Of a stretch of 64,000 nucleotides of DNA, positions 44,527-53,799 are shown piece by piece; position 1 is the first letter of the stretch, and the number at the start of each line of letters is the position of its first letter. Position numbers and translations under genes: made by a program. The stretch is from NCBI RefSeq assembly GCF_005503145.1, contig NZ_SCNV01000032.1:1-64000 (forward strand). The letters are read 5' to 3'. The notes beneath the pieces were generated by a model, which saw nothing but the letters and a program-made list of their open reading frames with translations, had not been told where the DNA came from and did not search any database. Source of the DNA: Burkholderia sp. 4M9327F10. Its GTDB lineage: Bacteria; Pseudomonadota; Gammaproteobacteria; Burkholderiales; Burkholderiaceae.

Positions 44527-44730
44527 ATGTCAGTAACGGTTCGCGTCGAATATCAGTATTGCCAGCACGGCAAGAGAGCGGTTCAAACAGGGAGCGACCT
44601 GGTAACCGTGTCGCAGAACACCAACAGCGCGATCCTCGCAGTGCTAAAGCTCCTGCACCCGCATTGGGAGTCGCTCAAGATACTTTCCGCGGCAGTTGAG
44701 ACGCCGGCAGCTACGGTTTCCGGCAACTAG
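44527..44730 (+). CDS. Small hypothetical protein
   Basis: A 67-residue protein beginning MSVTVRVEYQYCQHGKRAVQTG. The start ATG 44527 is preceded by AAGGAAATTG. No family is recognised. It lies downstream of the 127-residue unknown gene on the same strand and ends 18 bases before the convergent carotenoid oxygenase stop. Confidence 0.5.
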   Translation: MSVTVRVEYQYCQHGKRAVQTGSDLVTVSQNTNSAILAVLKLLHPHWESLKILSAAVETPAATVSGN

Positions 44731-44748
44731 GCACCGGCCACGCAGCGC

Positions 44749-46173
44749 TCAATTCAAGGCGCTGCGCCAGTTGCCATGAAAGCCCGCCGGAACGCGATGG
44801 GACAAATGCGCCAGCGCAATCGGGCCCATCGCGATGTCGGCGGCGTCGAATACCGCAAGGTCACTGCGGTTCTCGCCGCCGCGCCAGATAACGCTTAGCA
44901 GCCAGCCATCACCTTCCGGTGCGTCGGCGTGGCGTTCCACAAAGACCGGTTCGCTACAGTAGTCGCCGTTCGGCGGCAGCCATTCGGCGGTGCGGCCGGT
45001 TGCCAGATCAATATGAGCGAGCCCCCCTCGGGCCGCGTCTCCCTTGACGCCGTCCGTCACCGGGGCTGAATTGAAATAGCCGTGCCTGTACTGCGACATG
45101 GCAAACCGCTCATCCAGACGGGGAAATTCGCCGGGCCGCTCGTCCAGCAGCCGTTCGCTAAAGCTTGCCGTGTCGCCGGCCAGGTCGAACGTCCACCGCA
45201 CGAGTCGCGCAGCCGGCGGTTCACTGCTCACCGGCGAGCCGTCGGGCCGCGGAAAGAGAGGGGGCGTATCGTACTTCATCATGTCGCAGACGATGTGCCG
45301 GCCATCATCGAACGCGTTCATGGCGTGGAACACAAAGCTGGGCTCGCCCGTAAACCAGCGCACGTCAGCAGCAGTGCCGTTGCGCGGCAACACGCCGATA
45401 TGCGTGCCCTTATCCGGCTCCCAGGCGTAAGGCGGAAGCTGGCTGGTGGCCCGCTCCATCGAGCCGGTCAGCGGGAAAACCGGGAAGATGATGTGTGTCC
45501 GAGTCACGACAAAGTCATGAACCATGCTCGGGAATGGTGCATTGAGATGGACGCTGCGCTGTAGTTTTCCCTCGCGATCCGCTACGTGAAGCATGAGATC
45601 GCTGGTAAAGCGGCCGCCCGCTGCATAAGCGAAGAAGATCAACTCGCCGGTAAGGGGATCGCATTTAGGGTGCGCCGTCATCGCACCCGGCAGCTTGTCT
45701 TCGAAGCGGTGGTATCCGCGCGGCTCCAGCGAGACCGGATCCACTTCAAACGGCGCGTGCGCTTCTTCGAGCGCCAGCAGGCGGTTGCCGTGCCAGATGA
45801 CGTTGGTATTGGCCACGGTGGAGTTGAGTTCGAGCAAGGCCGGGTCTGTCAGGTGCCGGTGCGAGAGCGAAGCGGACATGCCTTCCTTGTTCGCATTCTC
45901 CATGAACCATTTAGGTGTACGAACCCAGCGGTTGCGGTAGGAGACACGTCCTTCATCAATGTGAAAGGCGTGCAACATGCCGTCACCCGAAAACCAGTGA
46001 TGCGGGCGTCCGCGCGGAGCGAACTGCGGATTCGGTCCGTTGCGGTATAGCGTGCCGCGCAGCGACTTTGGCACCTCGCCGGTTACCGGCAGATTGGGCG
46101 CGTCGCATTCCATGTGAATCGGCTCGTAGTAGCCGGTGAGAAACGGGTCGTCGGTCGGAAAAGGCAAAGCCAT
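44749..46173 (-). CDS. Carotenoid oxygenase family dioxygenase
   Basis: A 474-residue seven-bladed propeller non-haem iron dioxygenase. The four iron-ligand histidines are visible: His168 (MTAHPK), His219 (VHDF), His283 (VFHAMN) and His466 (FHGNW). The N-terminal signature is GTLYRNGPNPQFAPRGRPHHWFSGDGMLHAF. In Burkholderia relatives such enzymes cleave stilbenes or carotenoids. The start is ATG 46173 after GGAGG-like AGGCTTCC on the complement. It is divergent from a TetR gene, with two similar dyads between them. Confidence 0.88.
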   Translation of the reverse strand: MALPFPTDDPFLTGYYEPIHMECDAPNLPVTGEVPKSLRGTLYRNGPNPQFAPRGRPHHWFSGDGMLHAFHIDEGRVSYRNRWVRTPKWFMENANKEGMSASLSHRHLTDPALLELNSTVANTNVIWHGNRLLALEEAHAPFEVDPVSLEPRGYHRFEDKLPGAMTAHPKCDPLTGELIFFAYAAGGRFTSDLMLHVADREGKLQRSVHLNAPFPSMVHDFVVTRTHIIFPVFPLTGSMERATSQLPPYAWEPDKGTHIGVLPRNGTAADVRWFTGEPSFVFHAMNAFDDGRHIVCDMMKYDTPPLFPRPDGSPVSSEPPAARLVRWTFDLAGDTASFSERLLDERPGEFPRLDERFAMSQYRHGYFNSAPVTDGVKGDAARGGLAHIDLATGRTAEWLPPNGDYCSEPVFVERHADAPEGDGWLLSVIWRGGENRSDLAVFDAADIAMGPIALAHLSHRVPAGFHGNWRSALN

Positions 46174-46227
46174 GGAAGCCTCCGGTTTCGTTCGCTCAGA
46201 CCGCTTCCGTCTCATGCGGTCGCAATG

Positions 46228-46291
46228 TTTCCAATGGAAAGATTTTGACTAGACCACCAAATCCGGTCAAGATATTTTTCCATTGTAAAAA
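46228..46291. promoter_or_regulatory. Paired dyads, candidate TetR operators
   Basis: TTTCCAATGGAAA (46228-46240) is a perfect palindrome around a central A. A related sequence, TTTCCATTGTAAA (about 46277-46289, 11 of 13 identical), lies roughly 49 bases away. Both are between the divergent carotenoid oxygenase and TetR genes. Confidence 0.55.
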
Positions 46292-46315
46292 TCAATCGGG
46301 CCGTCGGCCCCCATC

Positions 46316-47050
46316 ATGCAGAAGAAGACCTCAGCAGATCCCGCGGCGCCGTCCGGGGCGCACCGCACCGCGAAACAGCAGACACCGGCGCGGCCCTACC
46401 ATCATGGTTCGTTGCCCGACGCGCTATTGCAGGCAGCCGAGGCGGTCCTGCGGCGCGACGGTCTGCGCGGCCTCACGTTGCGGGCGATTGCCCGCGAAGC
46501 GGGTGTCTCGCACACGGCGCCACAACATCACTTCGGCGACACGGCGGGCGTGCTCAGCGAACTCGCCGCGAGTGGCCACCGGCGCCTCGCTGCCGCCATG
46601 GCCGATCACGCTGGCGACATGCCGCATGGGAAGGCGCGCGGCAAGGCGGTCGCGCGCGGCTATATCGACTTTGCCCTGGACAATCCCGATCTGTTCCGTC
46701 TGATGTCGCGCAACGAGTTGCTCGATCACGACCGGCCATCGCTAGTGGAAGCGCGACGGATGTCGGCGCGCGGTCTCGCCGGCGTCTTCGATCCGTCGCT
46801 GCACGAGGCGTCCGGCGCGCACGATGCGTTTGCCGAACTCAGCGCTTCGCAGGCAGTGGCGATGACCGCCGTGTGGGGGTACGTCCACGGACTCGCGTCC
46901 TTGCTTATCGACAGCCGTCTCACGCGCCTCGCAGCGGGCAGCTTTCGCGATTCGCGCGAACTCGTCGACGCCGTCGTCGAGCAGATGGAGATCGTGTCGA
47001 ACGGCTGTTCGACACCGGCGACGGATGGCAAGCAAAGCGGCAAGCGCTAA
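46316..47050 (+). CDS. TetR family transcriptional regulator (WHG type)
   Basis: A 244-residue regulator. The N-terminal HTH (LLQAAEAVLRRDGLRGLTLRAIAREAGVSHTAPQHHFGDTAGVLSELA, about 41-88) follows a basic leader. The C-terminal ligand domain carries the WGYVHGLASLLID element of the WHG subgroup. It is divergent from the carotenoid oxygenase, its likely target. The start is ATG 46316. Confidence 0.86.
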   Translation: MQKKTSADPAAPSGAHRTAKQQTPARPYHHGSLPDALLQAAEAVLRRDGLRGLTLRAIAREAGVSHTAPQHHFGDTAGVLSELAASGHRRLAAAMADHAGDMPHGKARGKAVARGYIDFALDNPDLFRLMSRNELLDHDRPSLVEARRMSARGLAGVFDPSLHEASGAHDAFAELSASQAVAMTAVWGYVHGLASLLIDSRLTRLAAGSFRDSRELVDAVVEQMEIVSNGCSTPATDGKQSGKR

Positions 47051-47320
47051 ACCAGCGTCGATCCAGCGCCGCGTCAAACCGATGCGCTGCTGCACGCGAG
47101 TCGTCGTTTCGGAACCGGGTGCAGCACGTTGCAGTCCCAGTCGCGGCTCTACCCAGGATTAGCACTCGCTGCAATTTTTTTGCCTCTCTTCTATAAATCA
47201 GAGTAGGCGGGGGCCGCGCACATTCGAACCGACGCACTCGGTATATTCAGTGCGTTCGTCTGTCGATCGGCACGGATCACACGCCCGACCTTGGCATTTC
47301 GACCGCCATGGAGGTGCACC

Positions 47321-48871
47321 GTGCTTCACCCCACTCGTGCCCGCACCCTGCTCTACGCTGCCGTGATCGCGGCAGTTGTCTCTGCCTACTCGTGCCTGCA
47401 ACCGAAGGCGAGCGCCGCGGAAGTCGCCGCGCCACCTCCTGCCAAGGTAAGCCGGGTACCGGCAGCGAATCCTTCGGCTTCGGTTGACTTCCCTACGATC
47501 GTCGAGCGATACGGACCCGCGGTGGTGCATATCAGCGCCACGGCGTCCAGTACATCGGCGTCCGACGCGACGGAGCCTGGCGCATCGGCGCCCGCCGCGA
47601 CGGCGCCCAGTGCGCCGACACCCGGGCAGCAAGCGTCGGCATCCGCTCCCGCTGAAATCGATGCCGACGATCCTTTACGCGCCTTCGTCAAGCACGTCGC
47701 ACCCGCATCCCAGCCGTCTCACGGCGGCTCGGCACGCGCTATCACGGGTAGCGGCTCCGGCTTCATTGTTAGCCCTGACGGCCTCATCCTGACCACCGCT
47801 CATGTGGTGGATCAAGCCGACGAAGTAACGGTCAAGCTGACCGATCGCCGCGAGTTCAAGGCGAAGGTGCTGGCGGTCGATATCCCAAGCGACGTCGCGG
47901 TCATCCAGATCGATGCCACGAAGCTCCCGACCGTCAAGCTCGGCGACTCCTCACGCGTGCGCGTCGGTGAGTCGGTGCTTGCCGTCGGCTCGCCCGACAG
48001 CTTTGAAAACACCGTCACCGCCGGCATTGTCAGCGCCACCTCTCGCACGCTCGAGGACGGCAGCAGTTTTCCGTTTTTTCAAACGGACCTGGCCGCCGAC
48101 CCGAACAACTCGGGCGGTCCTCTGTTCAACCGTGCCGGCGAGGTGGTCGGTATCGACGTGCAGATTTACGCGGACCAGGACAGGTCTCCCAGCCTGGCGT
48201 TTGCCATCCCGATCAACGTGGCGGCCAAGGTACGGTCACAGGCGCTGGCCGCGCAAGCGCCCGCTCCGGGCGGGCTCGGTGTGGAGGTCCAGGACGTCGG
48301 CCCCGGCCTCGCGGTAGCCTTCGGCTTGCCGCGACCGGCCGGTGCGCTGGTCAATTCCGTCGCGCCCGGCACAGCGGCTGCCGCGAGTGGCGTCAAGCCC
48401 GGCGACGTGATCATCCGGATCGGCGATAAGGAGATTGATCACTCGGCCGAACTCAGCGACGACGCCGCCAGCCTGCCGCCCGGAACGAAGACTACGCTCA
48501 GGCTGATCCGCAATCACAGGCCGATGACCGTCGCGGTCACGCTCGGCGCGTCAACGGACAGCCCCAAGGAAAGCCCCAAAGCGCCGCCGGCCGAAGCCAG
48601 CGCAGGAGACCGCCTGGGCTTGAGCATGCATCCACTGAATGAGGACGAGCGGCGCGCCAGCGATCTGGCTGTCGGTCTGATGGTGGACGGCGTCAAGGGT
48701 CCGGCGGCAAGCGCCGGCATCCAGCCTGGCGATATCGTCCTCTCGCTCAACGACACGCTGGTCGAAACGCAAGCGGACGTGACGACGCTGGAGGCCAAGG
48801 CCGGCAAACAGGTAGCCGTGTTGATCCAGCGGAACCACGCGCGCAGTTTTGTTTCGGTCGAGGTTAGATGA
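47321..48871 (+). CDS. HtrA/DegP-type periplasmic serine protease with two PDZ domains
   Basis: A 516-residue protein. GTG 47321 is the start, 7 bases after GGAGG. It has a signal peptide (1-33) and a Ser/Ala/Pro-rich linker (about 75-135). The trypsin-like domain has catalytic His161 (TTAHVV), Asp191 and Ser264 (in PNNSGGPL, where PGNSGGPL is usual). PDZ1 is at about 310-385 and PDZ2 at about 400-516. It would degrade or refold misfolded envelope proteins. The convergent neighbour is a two-component/MipA operon. Confidence 0.87.
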   Translation: MLHPTRARTLLYAAVIAAVVSAYSCLQPKASAAEVAAPPPAKVSRVPAANPSASVDFPTIVERYGPAVVHISATASSTSASDATEPGASAPAATAPSAPTPGQQASASAPAEIDADDPLRAFVKHVAPASQPSHGGSARAITGSGSGFIVSPDGLILTTAHVVDQADEVTVKLTDRREFKAKVLAVDIPSDVAVIQIDATKLPTVKLGDSSRVRVGESVLAVGSPDSFENTVTAGIVSATSRTLEDGSSFPFFQTDLAADPNNSGGPLFNRAGEVVGIDVQIYADQDRSPSLAFAIPINVAAKVRSQALAAQAPAPGGLGVEVQDVGPGLAVAFGLPRPAGALVNSVAPGTAAAASGVKPGDVIIRIGDKEIDHSAELSDDAASLPPGTKTTLRLIRNHRPMTVAVTLGASTDSPKESPKAPPAEASAGDRLGLSMHPLNEDERRASDLAVGLMVDGVKGPAASAGIQPGDIVLSLNDTLVETQADVTTLEAKAGKQVAVLIQRNHARSFVSVEVR

Positions 48872-48985
48872 CCGGCGAGCGCGGTCGACAGACATATCGG
48901 CGGCGCAAGGCTAAGGCCGAGGCTGAAAGCAGAAGACTGAAGCGGGGCCAACGGCACCGGGCCGCATGCGCCCCGGGATAGCCGC

Positions 48986-50341
48986 CTAAAACTGGACGAC
49001 GAAGCGCGTACCCGAACTCAGGCTGCTCACCGTCAAACGCCACTCGTGCGCGACCGCGATTTCCTTGCAGATGGCAAGCCCCAGGCCCGCGCCATCGTGC
49101 GTCACGCCCGGCGCACGCCAGAACCGCTTGAACAGCAACGGCATGTACTCCGCCCGGATGCCCGGCCCTTCGTCGCGCACCTCTATCGAGGCCGCGCCAA
49201 CGACGAGCCATACGCAGCTGGCAACAGGTGAAACGTTAATGGCGTTTTCGACCATGTTCTTCAGCAGGATAAACAGCGCACTCCTGTCCGCCCATAAGGA
49301 TACCGATGCATCGCCTGTTTCGAGTTCGAGCTTGATACGCTTCAAGTCGGCCTTGCGTCCGAGGTAGGCCAGCACATCGCGCGCCACCTCGACCGTGTCC
49401 ACCTCGCCGAAGCTGAAGTTCTGCGCTTCGCTGACTTCGGCCAGCTGCAGCAACTGCCGGGTCTGGCGCGCCAGCAGGTCGATCTCGCGGAACAGCTGTT
49501 CCTTCTCCTTGATCTCCGGCTGCAACTCGATCTGCGCGCGCAACAAGGTAAGCGGCGTCTGCAATTCGTGCGCAGCCGAGGCGAGAAACTGCTGCTGCAC
49601 GGCAAAGCCGTTTTCCAGTCTGCCCAGCGCTTCGTTGAACGCATGAATCAGCGGCTTGATTTCGCTCGGCACGCCTTGCAGCGACAAGCGTGTCGTCAGG
49701 TTGCGCGGCGTGATCGATGCTGCGGCGCGCGACGCTTCCCTGAGAGGCTTCAACACCCGATGCACGGTCACCGTCAGCGTCAACCCGAAAATGATTGCTG
49801 CAATGAGCGTGATGTCCCTGACGGTGACCGGAATCGGCCGAATCTTCGAGCCGATCATTGCGTCGACAAGACGCCCGCTGGTAGCGGTCTGCGCATAGAA
49901 AAGCGCCGCTTCATGGCGGATTTCGAGCGTCGTGATGTAGAACGGCCGGCCGCCGATCTCCACGCGCTCGCTCTTGTCCACGGCGCTGGAGAGCTCGTCC
50001 GCCACCCACGGTTTATCGCCCTGCGCCCCGGCCGATGCAAGTAACACACGGCCCTGCTGGTCGAGCACGCGATAGCTGATCTCGGTGGGCGCCACGTCGA
50101 AAATCCACGCGTGCGCGTCGTGCATCTCGACAGAGACCGGACGGCCGGCTGCATCAAAGCGGACACCGTTCGCAACCACGCGCGCCTGCGCCATCTGCTC
50201 GTGCAGACCGAGCATCTGCTGCGGAAAGTGATTGAACGCGTAGGTGACAGCCATGGTCAGCGCGGCCAGCGTGAGCGCCAGCGCAACGATGCTCGTCACC
50301 CACAGGCGCGCGGAAAGACTTCGGACCCAGTGATTCAGCAT
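48986..50341 (-). CDS. Sensor histidine kinase (OmpR-partner, HisKA type)
   Basis: A 451-residue kinase with TM1 about 12-35, a periplasmic sensor of about 130 residues, TM2 about 175-195 and HAMP about 196-245. The phospho-His is His258 in AAHELQTPL. An ATPase domain follows, with N-box NMVENAINVSP, G1 DEGPGI and G2 GAGLGLAI. It is the last gene of the mipA/regulator/kinase operon and begins 15 bases after the response regulator stop. Confidence 0.9.
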   Translation of the reverse strand: MLNHWVRSLSARLWVTSIVALALTLAALTMAVTYAFNHFPQQMLGLHEQMAQARVVANGVRFDAAGRPVSVEMHDAHAWIFDVAPTEISYRVLDQQGRVLLASAGAQGDKPWVADELSSAVDKSERVEIGGRPFYITTLEIRHEAALFYAQTATSGRLVDAMIGSKIRPIPVTVRDITLIAAIIFGLTLTVTVHRVLKPLREASRAAASITPRNLTTRLSLQGVPSEIKPLIHAFNEALGRLENGFAVQQQFLASAAHELQTPLTLLRAQIELQPEIKEKEQLFREIDLLARQTRQLLQLAEVSEAQNFSFGEVDTVEVARDVLAYLGRKADLKRIKLELETGDASVSLWADRSALFILLKNMVENAINVSPVASCVWLVVGAASIEVRDEGPGIRAEYMPLLFKRFWRAPGVTHDGAGLGLAICKEIAVAHEWRLTVSSLSSGTRFVVQF

Positions 50342-50356
50342 GGCGAATCAGCCGCG

Positions 50357-51058
50357 TCAGGCCGACGGTACGCCGGACGATCCGGCGCTCGCCTGAAGCG
50401 CGAAACCCGCGCCACGGATATTGGCGAGGCGGATCGTCGTGCCGACCGAGGTCAGCTTTTTGCGCAGCCGGTGTACGGTGACTTCCAGCGCGTTGGGCGT
50501 CACCGCTTCGTTGAGACCCCATGCGGCATGCTCCAGCGCCGCGTGTCGCACGGTCTGCCCGCCCGCGTTGATGAGGCTCAGCATGATCTGCAGTTCAGCC
50601 GGCGCGAGCGGGATCGAATGGTCGGCGCAGCGCAGCGCGCGCTGCTGGGGATCGACGGTGAGGTCGGCGAACGATGCGACCAGCGCAGTCAGTGCCGCCG
50701 GCCGGCGCATCAGCGTCCGTACGCGAGCCACGAGTTCGCTCATGGCAAACGGTTTGGTCACGTAGTCGTCGGCGCCGCTCTCGAGTCCGTCCACGCGGTC
50801 ATGCAGCGCGTCGCGTGCGGTCAGCATCAGGCAAGGCGTCATCTGACCGGCTGTGCGCAAGGTCCGCAAAAAGGCCAGACCGTCGCCATCCGGCAGGCCG
50901 CGATCGACGATCAGCACCGCGTAGCCGCCCCGGCTCACACCATATCGGGCCTCTGAGATGCTGTGAAACAGATCGGCCTCGATTCCCGCACTCACCAATG
51001 CCTGCCGCACCATCTGCGCCAGGCGTTCGTGGTCCTCGACGATTGCAACTCGCGACAT
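50357..51058 (-). CDS. OmpR/PhoB-family response regulator
   Basis: A 233-residue regulator: receiver domain with phospho-Asp52 in LIVDRGLPDGDGL and Lys in YVTKPFAMSEL, then a winged-helix DNA-binding domain (about 130-225). It is the partner of the kinase encoded next. Ten bases separate it from the upstream mipA gene, implying one operon. Confidence 0.9.
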   Translation of the reverse strand: MSRVAIVEDHERLAQMVRQALVSAGIEADLFHSISEARYGVSRGGYAVLIVDRGLPDGDGLAFLRTLRTAGQMTPCLMLTARDALHDRVDGLESGADDYVTKPFAMSELVARVRTLMRRPAALTALVASFADLTVDPQQRALRCADHSIPLAPAELQIMLSLINAGGQTVRHAALEHAAWGLNEAVTPNALEVTVHRLRKKLTSVGTTIRLANIRGAGFALQASAGSSGVPSA

Positions 51059-51068
51059 GGCGCTGTGC

Positions 51069-51887
51069 TCACTTGAATTGATAAATGTAGCCGAGTCTGG
51101 CCTGCGGAATGTATTTCCGTCCTACGATCGGGCTGTCGGTCACGCCGCTGGTGTCATGCGCCACACCAAAGTCCAGAATCGCCATCTGTTGACGCGTGAA
51201 CTTGTAGCCGACACGCGCGCCAAGCGACATCTCGTAGGCTGCCTTGCCCGTGTACTCGGGGCGTCCGGCTGCCGCCTCCGATGCTCGCACGCCATAATAG
51301 TAGTTGACGTACTTGCTGCTCAGCCATTCGAGGCCGACATGCGGCGCAAATGAGAAATGGCCGTAATCGAAGGATTTGCTGAAGTCGATCTTGGCGCGTT
51401 CACCCCGGTTGCCGCCCAGCAGATAGTCGCCCGACAGCGTGCCGAACGCCGTTTCCCAGGCGAGCGCCGGGCCATACCAGAACGTGCCGTTGCGATTCTC
51501 CATGCCGTTCAGGATGGGGGCATCCGAGTTCCTGTAGCCATCGCCGATGGCGTAAGTGCCGCGCAACATGAAGCTGACGTCGTCCCACCTGGCAACCTTG
51601 AGGTCGATCGTCGTGCCGAAGGCGTGAACCCACTTATTGTCGAAGGAAATTAGCGGTATCGGCGAAAACCGGGCGCTGCCGCTTTTGTATGGCGACGCAG
51701 CGACACCGGCGCCGATGCCCAGCCCCCAGTGGGTCACGTTCGTCGCGTTGCCAAGCACGGTGAAACCCGAGTCGTTTGCCGCGGCTGGGTCTTCAGCCAC
51801 GCCATCCGCCCAGGCACCGCCTGAATAGAAAAGGACCGACGCAAAGGCCAGCAGCAACGGATACTCGCGGCGAAACGTATTTTTCAC
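51069..51887 (-). CDS. MipA/OmpV family outer-membrane protein
   Basis: A 272-residue beta-barrel with a signal peptide (1-27, AWADG cleavage) and a MipA/OmpV barrel with GLGIGAGVAASPYKSGSARFSPIPLISFDNKWVHAFG and a C-terminal PQARLGYIYQFK ending in aromatic Phe-Lys. It is the first gene of an operon with a two-component system, so it is probably an output of that system. A link between MipA and antibiotic or stress response is known in other genera; the role here is unassigned. Confidence 0.87.
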   Translation of the reverse strand: MKNTFRREYPLLLAFASVLFYSGGAWADGVAEDPAAANDSGFTVLGNATNVTHWGLGIGAGVAASPYKSGSARFSPIPLISFDNKWVHAFGTTIDLKVARWDDVSFMLRGTYAIGDGYRNSDAPILNGMENRNGTFWYGPALAWETAFGTLSGDYLLGGNRGERAKIDFSKSFDYGHFSFAPHVGLEWLSSKYVNYYYGVRASEAAAGRPEYTGKAAYEMSLGARVGYKFTRQQMAILDFGVAHDTSGVTDSPIVGRKYIPQARLGYIYQFK

Positions 51888-52131
51888 AGTCGTTCCTGAG
51901 GTGGAGGAAAAAAGCGGAATCGACTGTAAAACCGAACGACTTACTCGTTACTTACTCAAACATTCATGGGATCACGCAAGGTGGCCGCTGACGACCCTGC
52001 CCCGAAAGAGGGGCACGATCATGGTGCGGGGGCGCCGGCGCGATCTGCAGGCTCGACAACCACGGTGCTAACATCAATGTGATGCATGCCCGATGGCAGC
52101 CGGCCCCCAACCCTTTACTGGAGATACGCTG

Positions 52132-52380
52132 ATGACACCCCTTCGCTTTGCCGCGGGTTTGCTCATGTTCACCGCTCTCTGCGCTCCGGCGTGGTCATAT
52201 GCCGGCACTGCGGTCGCGCCATCGCCGCAGCAGAATACGCTTGCGGCCGAGCCCGCCAACGCGCAATCCACGGATAAGCCCAGGCTCACCGTCGGCGTGA
52301 GCGACCCCAACACGCAGTTGATCCTGCCTTGGTTTCTTACCGATATCATCAACGCGGTCAATTCGCATCCGAGCCGGTAG
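52132..52380 (+). CDS. Small secreted hypothetical protein
   Basis: An 82-residue protein, ATG at 52132. The signal peptide (1-23, ending WSYA) is followed by a short Pro/Gln/Asn-rich segment and the tail VGVSDPNTQLILPWFLTDIINAVNSHPSR. No family is recognised. It stands alone between two minus-strand units. Confidence 0.5.
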   Translation: MTPLRFAAGLLMFTALCAPAWSYAGTAVAPSPQQNTLAAEPANAQSTDKPRLTVGVSDPNTQLILPWFLTDIINAVNSHPSR

Positions 52381-52438
52381 CGACTGAACGGCCCGCAGGC
52401 CGTCGGGCAGGCGCCGTGTCGAAGAACGAACGGCTCGC

Positions 52439-53038
52439 CTAGTGCAATACGGCCCACACAAGCGACAAGGAAAAGGCCGCCAGCACGATCGACGCGCAAC
52501 GCTGCACCTGGACCGGATTGATCCGTATCCGCCGGCCGCTGCCGATTTCCGCGCCAAATGCAATCCACGCAAGGCCAATCGGGATCAGCAGCAAAGTGAA
52601 GATCGTCATTGCCTCAAGATAGGCAGCCAGACTGTGGAACGCAGCCGCCGGGAAAATCGTGCCGGCAAACAGGATCGCTTTCGGGTTAAGCAATGTGGCG
52701 GTGAAGAGCACGCGCGGGCCGATCTCCCCTTGCGCGGACGAAGGAAACGAACTCGCGGTCTGCCACATGCGCACCGAGAGGTAGGCAAGATACAGACTGC
52801 TTGCGATACGCAGGAGGGCCGGCAGCCAGGCCAGCGAGGTCGCCGCATGCGAGAGAAGATATCCCCAGCATGAAATCGACACGAGGTAGCCGGCAAATTC
52901 GGCGGCGGTCAGACGGGCCGAGCGCCTTATGCCCCACCTCAGACCCGCAGTGGCGAGCAACGTGTTGGTCGGCCCCGGCATGACGAGCACGAGCGCGCAA
53001 CCAAACGTCATCAGGGCGGTACTTGAGGTTGAAAGCAT
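52439..53038 (-). CDS. LysE/RhtB family amino-acid exporter
   Basis: A 199-residue inner-membrane protein with about six helices. The start is MLSTSSTALMTFGCALVLVMPGPTNTLLATAG, carrying the family motif PGPTNTLL. Other matches are GYLVSISCWGYLL and FTATLLNPKAILFAGTIFP. It would export small amino acids or related compounds. The substrate is undefined. Confidence 0.85.
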   Translation of the reverse strand: MLSTSSTALMTFGCALVLVMPGPTNTLLATAGLRWGIRRSARLTAAEFAGYLVSISCWGYLLSHAATSLAWLPALLRIASSLYLAYLSVRMWQTASSFPSSAQGEIGPRVLFTATLLNPKAILFAGTIFPAAAFHSLAAYLEAMTIFTLLLIPIGLAWIAFGAEIGSGRRIRINPVQVQRCASIVLAAFSLSLVWAVLH

Positions 53039-53145
53039 GGGTCAGCAGCGGGAGGGCCAGGATCAGGTTATCGCGCCCGATGGTACCTCAATGAAGTGTC
53101 ATGTAGCGTGATGAGGCATGGGGTTGTTCCGCTGGAATGATGGAA

Positions 53146-53787
53146 TCAGGCATCGTCCACCGGACGCGTCCCCCAGAACAACACCGCTTCCACCGCGAAA
53201 AATACCGCCACCGGCACAATTGCCCCCGCCACCCCCGCGATCTCGAGTCCGAACCGGCTCACGACGTATAGCAGCACAATCATGCTGACTGCCATGCCTG
53301 GCGCGCCCAGTCCCCGCAGCGCCGCGCTGCGATGATAGCCAATCCAGAACGCGGCCCGACCGACGATCCAGACCACAGTGGTGGCGACAACCGCGCGCAT
53401 CGCAGAGCCATCGGGGGAATACGCGGCCAGGCCGAACAGCGACACCGCAAACACGATGATCTGCTCCACGGTGTTCTGCAGATATCTTTGATTGACGCGC
53501 AGCCGGCGTGTTTCGAAGCCCACCAGAGGATCGAACGCAGGCGAGGTCAATCTCTCGTGCGCCACGGCTTCGACGCCCGTCACCAGGCAAAACAGCACGG
53601 CAACACAGCAGCATTTCAACGTCAGCAGCATGCGGGCGCCCAGGCTGTCCATGCCTGGCAGCGGCGACACCAGATAGTCGATGCCAAGCCAGATCCCCAG
53701 GGCAAGCAGCGACGCAACCGCGATGCCGGCGATGCCGATTGCGCGCTGGCGGCGAAAGTCGAACGAGTCATGTGTCGAACCGGTCAT
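53146..53787 (-). CDS. MAPEG family membrane protein
   Basis: A 213-residue four-helix membrane protein. The MAPEG signature is QRYLQNTVEQIIVFAVSLFGLAAYSPD and the later GRAAFWIGYHRSAALRGLGAPGMAVSM. The N-terminal segment is polar (to about 18). Family members include glutathione transferases; a catalytic role here is not proven. It lies downstream of dgdR on the same strand. Confidence 0.8.
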   Translation of the reverse strand: MTGSTHDSFDFRRQRAIGIAGIAVASLLALGIWLGIDYLVSPLPGMDSLGARMLLTLKCCCVAVLFCLVTGVEAVAHERLTSPAFDPLVGFETRRLRVNQRYLQNTVEQIIVFAVSLFGLAAYSPDGSAMRAVVATTVVWIVGRAAFWIGYHRSAALRGLGAPGMAVSMIVLLYVVSRFGLEIAGVAGAIVPVAVFFAVEAVLFWGTRPVDDA

Positions 53788-53799
53788 GGATTTTCTCCC

